Source of the DNA: an uncultured Porphyromonadaceae bacterium
GTDB taxonomy: Bacteria; Bacteroidota; Bacteroidia; Bacteroidales; Muribaculaceae
Direction: 5' to 3'
Length of the DNA stretch: 17,806 bases
Assembly: GCA_905193485.1 (NCBI GenBank)
Contig: CAJJOX010000021.1
Location: 1-17,806, forward strand
Shown here: piece by piece, positions 15,301 through 17,806 of the stretch
Layout: each line of letters begins with the position of its first letter
Position numbering within the stretch: the stretch's first letter is position 1
The notes under the pieces: model-generated
The model's database searches: none
Told to the model about the DNA's origin: nothing
Seen by the model: the letters and a program-made list of their open reading frames with translations, nothing else
Made by a program: the position numbers and the translations under genes

Positions 15301-15603
15301 CCCGGAACTTGCCGTTTCCTCAACGAAAACGGCATTCCGGCAACCGAAGCATTTTGGCCCGATCAGCCCGGCCGCAAACCGCAGGCTCTCGAGCTGTTGC
15401 ACGATCATATCGTCGATTTTGTGGTCAATGTGCCTAAAAATCTCACTCCCTCCGAGCTTGGCAACGGGCATAAGATACGCCGTGCGGCAATCGATCTTAA
15501 CATCACTCTGTTAACCAACGCACGCCTTGCGTCGGCGTTCATCAGGGCATTCACATCAATTCGCACCGACGAGATTCAGATTTTGGCCTGGGACGAATAT
15601 TGA
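12370..15603 (+). CDS. carB: Carbamoyl-phosphate synthase large subunit
   Basis: Makes carbamoyl phosphate from bicarbonate, ammonia and two ATP. The 1077-residue chain has two tandem ATP-grasp halves. The first opens with [23 protein letters not shown] and contains [22 protein letters not shown]; the second opens with [20 protein letters not shown] and contains [17 protein letters not shown]. An oligomerisation domain ([25 protein letters not shown]) lies between them, and a C-terminal allosteric MGS-like domain follows ([22 protein letters not shown] onward). I chose ATG 12370 ([11 protein letters not shown]), not the TTG at 12340 that overlaps the carA stop. Many segments resemble the animal CAD/fungal URA2 synthetase more than E. 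coli CarB. It lies 27 bases before prmC. Confidence 0.96.
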   Translation: [1077 protein letters not shown]

Positions 15604-15630
15604 TTCCATTCTAATCAGCGTTGACTTTTT

Positions 15631-16500
15631 ATGCAGCAGATCACTCTTGACCAATGCCGGCAGCAGGCCGAGCGCCGGTTGTCGGCCGTCTATCCTCCCG
15701 GAGAAGCCCGGTGGATGGTGCGCATTATCTTCGAGCAGCTCAAAGGCTATTCGCAGGTCGAGATGGTCATACGAGCATCGGAGCCTGTGAGCGATTTCAT
15801 TGTCCGAAAGGTCGGTGGGGTGGTCGATCGCCTGTTGAGGCACGAGCCTATACAGTATATATTCGGACATACTCGTTTCTATGGCATTGATCTGAAGGTC
15901 AATCCCGATGTGCTCATCCCGCGCCCCGAAACAGAGCAGCTTGTCGATATAATTGTTTCCGATGCGGGTCGGCGTGAGGATCTCGACGTGCTGGATGTTT
16001 GCACCGGTTCCGGGTGCATCGCGATAGCTCTGGCTCGCACGCTTCTGTTTCCTCGCGTCACGGCTGTCGATATCAGCGTCCGGGCTCTCGGCGTGGCTCG
16101 TGAAAACGCGACCTTTACCCGCACTGATGTGACTTTTGTTCAGGAAGATGCGCTCGCCATGCTTCCGCCGCGGGAGCCGGCGTTCGACATAATTGTCAGC
16201 AATCCGCCATATATCGCCGATGGTGAACGCGCGTCAATGGATGCCAACGTTCTCGATTTCGAGCCCCACAGTGCTCTGTTCGTCCCCGATTCCGATCCGT
16301 TGCGTTTCTATCACGCTATCTGCCGCTATGCCGTGGCCGCGCTCCGTCCCGGCGGTCGTCTTTATTTCGAGCTTAATCCGCGGTTTGCCAATGTCCTTGT
16401 TTCCGAAATGAACGCTGCCAGATGTTGGGATGATATCACTCTTTTGCCCGATATGCAGCGGCTCTCACGTTTTCTGACAGCAACACGTCATCGCGAATGA
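15631..16500 (+). CDS. prmC: Release factor glutamine methyltransferase (PrmC)
   Basis: Methylates the glutamine of the GGQ motif in peptide-chain release factors RF1 and RF2, using SAM. The 289-residue protein has the helical N-terminal substrate domain (residues about 1-85), RFYGIDLKVNPDVLIPRPETEQLVD, the SAM-binding motif DVCTGSGCIAIALA (122-135) and the catalytic NPPY at 191-194. That combination is diagnostic. It follows carB by 27 bases and its stop overlaps the recX start (ATGA, 16497-16500), so it is translated as part of the same unit. Confidence 0.95.
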   Translation: MQQITLDQCRQQAERRLSAVYPPGEARWMVRIIFEQLKGYSQVEMVIRASEPVSDFIVRKVGGVVDRLLRHEPIQYIFGHTRFYGIDLKVNPDVLIPRPETEQLVDIIVSDAGRREDLDVLDVCTGSGCIAIALARTLLFPRVTAVDISVRALGVARENATFTRTDVTFVQEDALAMLPPREPAFDIIVSNPPYIADGERASMDANVLDFEPHSALFVPDSDPLRFYHAICRYAVAALRPGGRLYFELNPRFANVLVSEMNAARCWDDITLLPDMQRLSRFLTATRHRE

Positions 16501-16985
16501 AGAATAAGGTTTCTGCAGATGCTGCAGTGGCTCGACTTGAAGCTCTGTGTGCGCGCTCCGAGCAGTGCAGCGCCGACTGTCTGGCTAAAATGAAGCGATG
16601 GGGGCTGTCTGATTCCGATGCGGCCGCTATTCTTCGCGATCTCGTCCGGCATCGTTTTGTCGACGATCTCCGTTTTGCCCGGGCTTATGTGCGTGACAAA
16701 TATCTCTTTGCGCGATGGGGACGCCGGAAAATCATGTCAGGGCTTTATGCCAAGCGCATCCCGACGCCGATCATCCGGCAGGCTCTTGATGAGATCGACA
16801 TACGTCAGTATGCGGCCGTCGCTTTTCGCCTGTTGGCTGCTAAAAAGAAGCAGTTGCCGGTCGATTTGGCGCTTTTCGACGTCCGGCGGCGTCTGCTGGC
16901 TTTTGGTGCGTCACGCGGTTTTGAAACATCGCTTATTCTTAAAATCCTCGACAGTTCAAAGCTATGGGACGATTCGACACTTTGA
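16497..16985 (+). CDS. recX: Regulatory protein RecX
   Basis: A small, three-helix-repeat modulator of RecA filaments in recombination and the damage response. The 162-residue sequence shows the RecX pattern: CSADCLAKMKRWGLSDSDAAAILRDLVRHRFVDDLRFARAYVRDKYLFARWGRRKIMSGLYAKRIPTPIIRQALDEI, in which the middle repeat (FVDDxRFARAYVRDK…WGRRKI) is the most conserved. Identity along the family is low and no catalytic residues exist, so the call rests on this pattern and on position. It starts at the ATGA overlap with prmC and its stop overlaps comF. Confidence 0.9.
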   Translation: MKNKVSADAAVARLEALCARSEQCSADCLAKMKRWGLSDSDAAAILRDLVRHRFVDDLRFARAYVRDKYLFARWGRRKIMSGLYAKRIPTPIIRQALDEIDIRQYAAVAFRLLAAKKKQLPVDLALFDVRRRLLAFGASRGFETSLILKILDSSKLWDDSTL

Positions 16986-17677
16986 TGCGCTGGATGGCCG
17001 ACCTCTCCGGAATGTTTTTCCCTCGGCTTTGTGAGGTCTGCGACACTCCTCTCGTTTATGGCGAGAAGATATTGTGCACCGGATGCCGATACAATATGCC
17101 TTTTTGCGATTTCCATCGCGATCAGTTCAACACCATCCATCAGCGTCTTATGCGCCATGTCCCGATCCAGCGGGCGGCCTCTTATTTTTATTATTCGGGA
17201 GAAAGCCGTTATGCCGATTTGATTCTGTCGGCTAAATATCGCGGTCGTCCGCGCATAATGCATTTCCTTGCTGCCGAATTTGCCCGCCGTATTATTCCTG
17301 ACGGATTTTTCAACGGCATGGATTGTATCATTCCTGTACCGATGCACGCCTCTAAGAAACGCCGCCGCGGCTACAATCAGACTGAATATATCGCTTCCGG
17401 TTTGTCAGAAGCCACCGGTTTGCCTGTGGAGTATAATCTGATAGCCACGCGACGGCATTCGACGCAGACGCGTAAGGGTGCCTATGGTCGTTGGCTCAAC
17501 GCGCAGGATGCTTATGGTGTAGTCTGTCCCGACGGACTCAATGGTCGTCACGTTCTTGTTGTCGATGATGTGATTACGACTGGCGCCACGCTTGCCGCAT
17601 GTTGCGAGGCGATCCATAATGCTGCGCCTACAGCCGTCATTTCCGTTCTTACACTTGCCGCTACCGAACTACGGTAG
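16964..17677 (+). CDS. comF: ComF-family amidophosphoribosyltransferase-like protein
   Basis: A 237-residue ComF-type protein. The N-terminus has a zinc ribbon-like FFPRLCEVC…LCTGC, cysteines at 23, 26, 38 and 41. The C-terminal phosphoribosyltransferase fold has IPVPMHASKKRRRGYNQ and the PRPP-binding loop VLVVDDVITTGAT at 197-209. Family members take part in DNA uptake, or in conserved bacterial roles that are not well defined. The ATG at 16964 overlaps recX by 22 bases; a second in-frame ATG at 16985 overlaps the recX stop by one base (TGATG) and is about equally plausible, losing only seven residues. It is the last gene of the car operon in the window. Confidence 0.92.
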   Translation: MGRFDTLMRWMADLSGMFFPRLCEVCDTPLVYGEKILCTGCRYNMPFCDFHRDQFNTIHQRLMRHVPIQRAASYFYYSGESRYADLILSAKYRGRPRIMHFLAAEFARRIIPDGFFNGMDCIIPVPMHASKKRRRGYNQTEYIASGLSEATGLPVEYNLIATRRHSTQTRKGAYGRWLNAQDAYGVVCPDGLNGRHVLVVDDVITTGATLAACCEAIHNAAPTAVISVLTLAATELR

Positions 17678-17724
17678 CTCCTGACTTTGGATGAAACTGA
17701 TGTGCGTGCGGGTTTTATCTCAGA

Positions 17725-17805
17725 TCAACGCAACTGCTCCTGTCTGATATGATGAAATAATAAATCCCGCCATTCCTCCGTCATTTCCCGCTCCATGGGA
17801 GCCGG
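17725..17805 (-). CDS. Possible C-terminal end of an unidentified convergent gene
   Basis: On the minus strand one frame is open from the window edge to a stop at 17725-17727, giving 26 residues that include MEREMTEEWRDLLF and end in QEQLR. The composition (charged helix, one tryptophan) looks like a genuine protein tail. A second minus frame is also open, to a stop at 17720-17722, and is glycine-rich, so the frame is not certain. I do not recognise the family. If real, it converges on comF, leaving 47 bases between the two stops. Confidence 0.35.
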   Translation of the reverse strand, partial: PAPMEREMTEEWRDLLFHHIRQEQLR

Positions 17806-17806
17806 C

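Overview
This window looks like a chromosomal segment from a Bacteroidota gut commensal, most likely Bacteroidales and plausibly Muribaculaceae; the family is an inference. The case rests on three things. The protein set has a Bacteroidales flavour: a CCA-adding enzyme fused to an HD domain, a PD40-type exported protein, a short CstA, a PerR plus rubrerythrin cluster, and a carA-carB-prmC-recX-comF run. Six intergenic sites match the Bacteroidota sigma-factor -7 box TAnnTTTG, most with a TTTG/CTTG element 19-20 bases upstream. Shine-Dalgarno sequences are largely absent, and several starts are GTG. Most of the window is core metabolism, tRNA biology and stress defence. I see no prophage, insertion sequence, CRISPR array or integrative element.

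Layout. 2-298: 3' end of an SGNH/GDSL hydrolase, unusually GC-rich. 303-2691: a tRNA-centred run of cca, queD and queE. 2756-5566: after a hairpin with a T-tract and a consensus promoter comes an exported PD40 protein, then a CstA transporter. 5559-6392: a PHP-family phosphatase overlapping cstA. 6352-7569 (minus): a UmuC-type translesion polymerase that converges on and overlaps the PHP gene. 7570-7895: a 326-base AT-rich spacer holding the umuC promoter, with a perfect inverted repeat inside it, and the promoter and leader of tRNA-Asp(GTC) at 7896-7969. A terminator follows whose T-tract overlaps the promoter of yraN (8080-8454).

8582-10294 is an oxidative-stress block. A PerR-type Fur regulator has a perfect 7-1-7 inverted repeat just before its own start codon. 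Two rubrerythrins of opposite domain order follow (rubredoxin-ferritin, then ferritin-rubredoxin), and a strong hairpin terminator closes the block. An NfsA-like nitroreductase (10376-11122) comes next. From a consensus promoter at 11172 runs carA-carB-prmC-recX-comF: pyrimidine/arginine precursor synthesis, release-factor methylation, RecA modulation and a DNA-uptake-type phosphoribosyltransferase. These are tightly spaced or overlapping and probably co-transcribed. The last 80 bases may hold the 3' end of a convergent minus-strand gene.

No clearly new multi-gene system stands out. The best leads are regulatory (the PerR operator, the palindrome in the umuC promoter), the paired rubrerythrins of reversed architecture, the unusual tail of the UmuC homologue, and a CarB that resembles the animal CAD type rather than the enterobacterial type.
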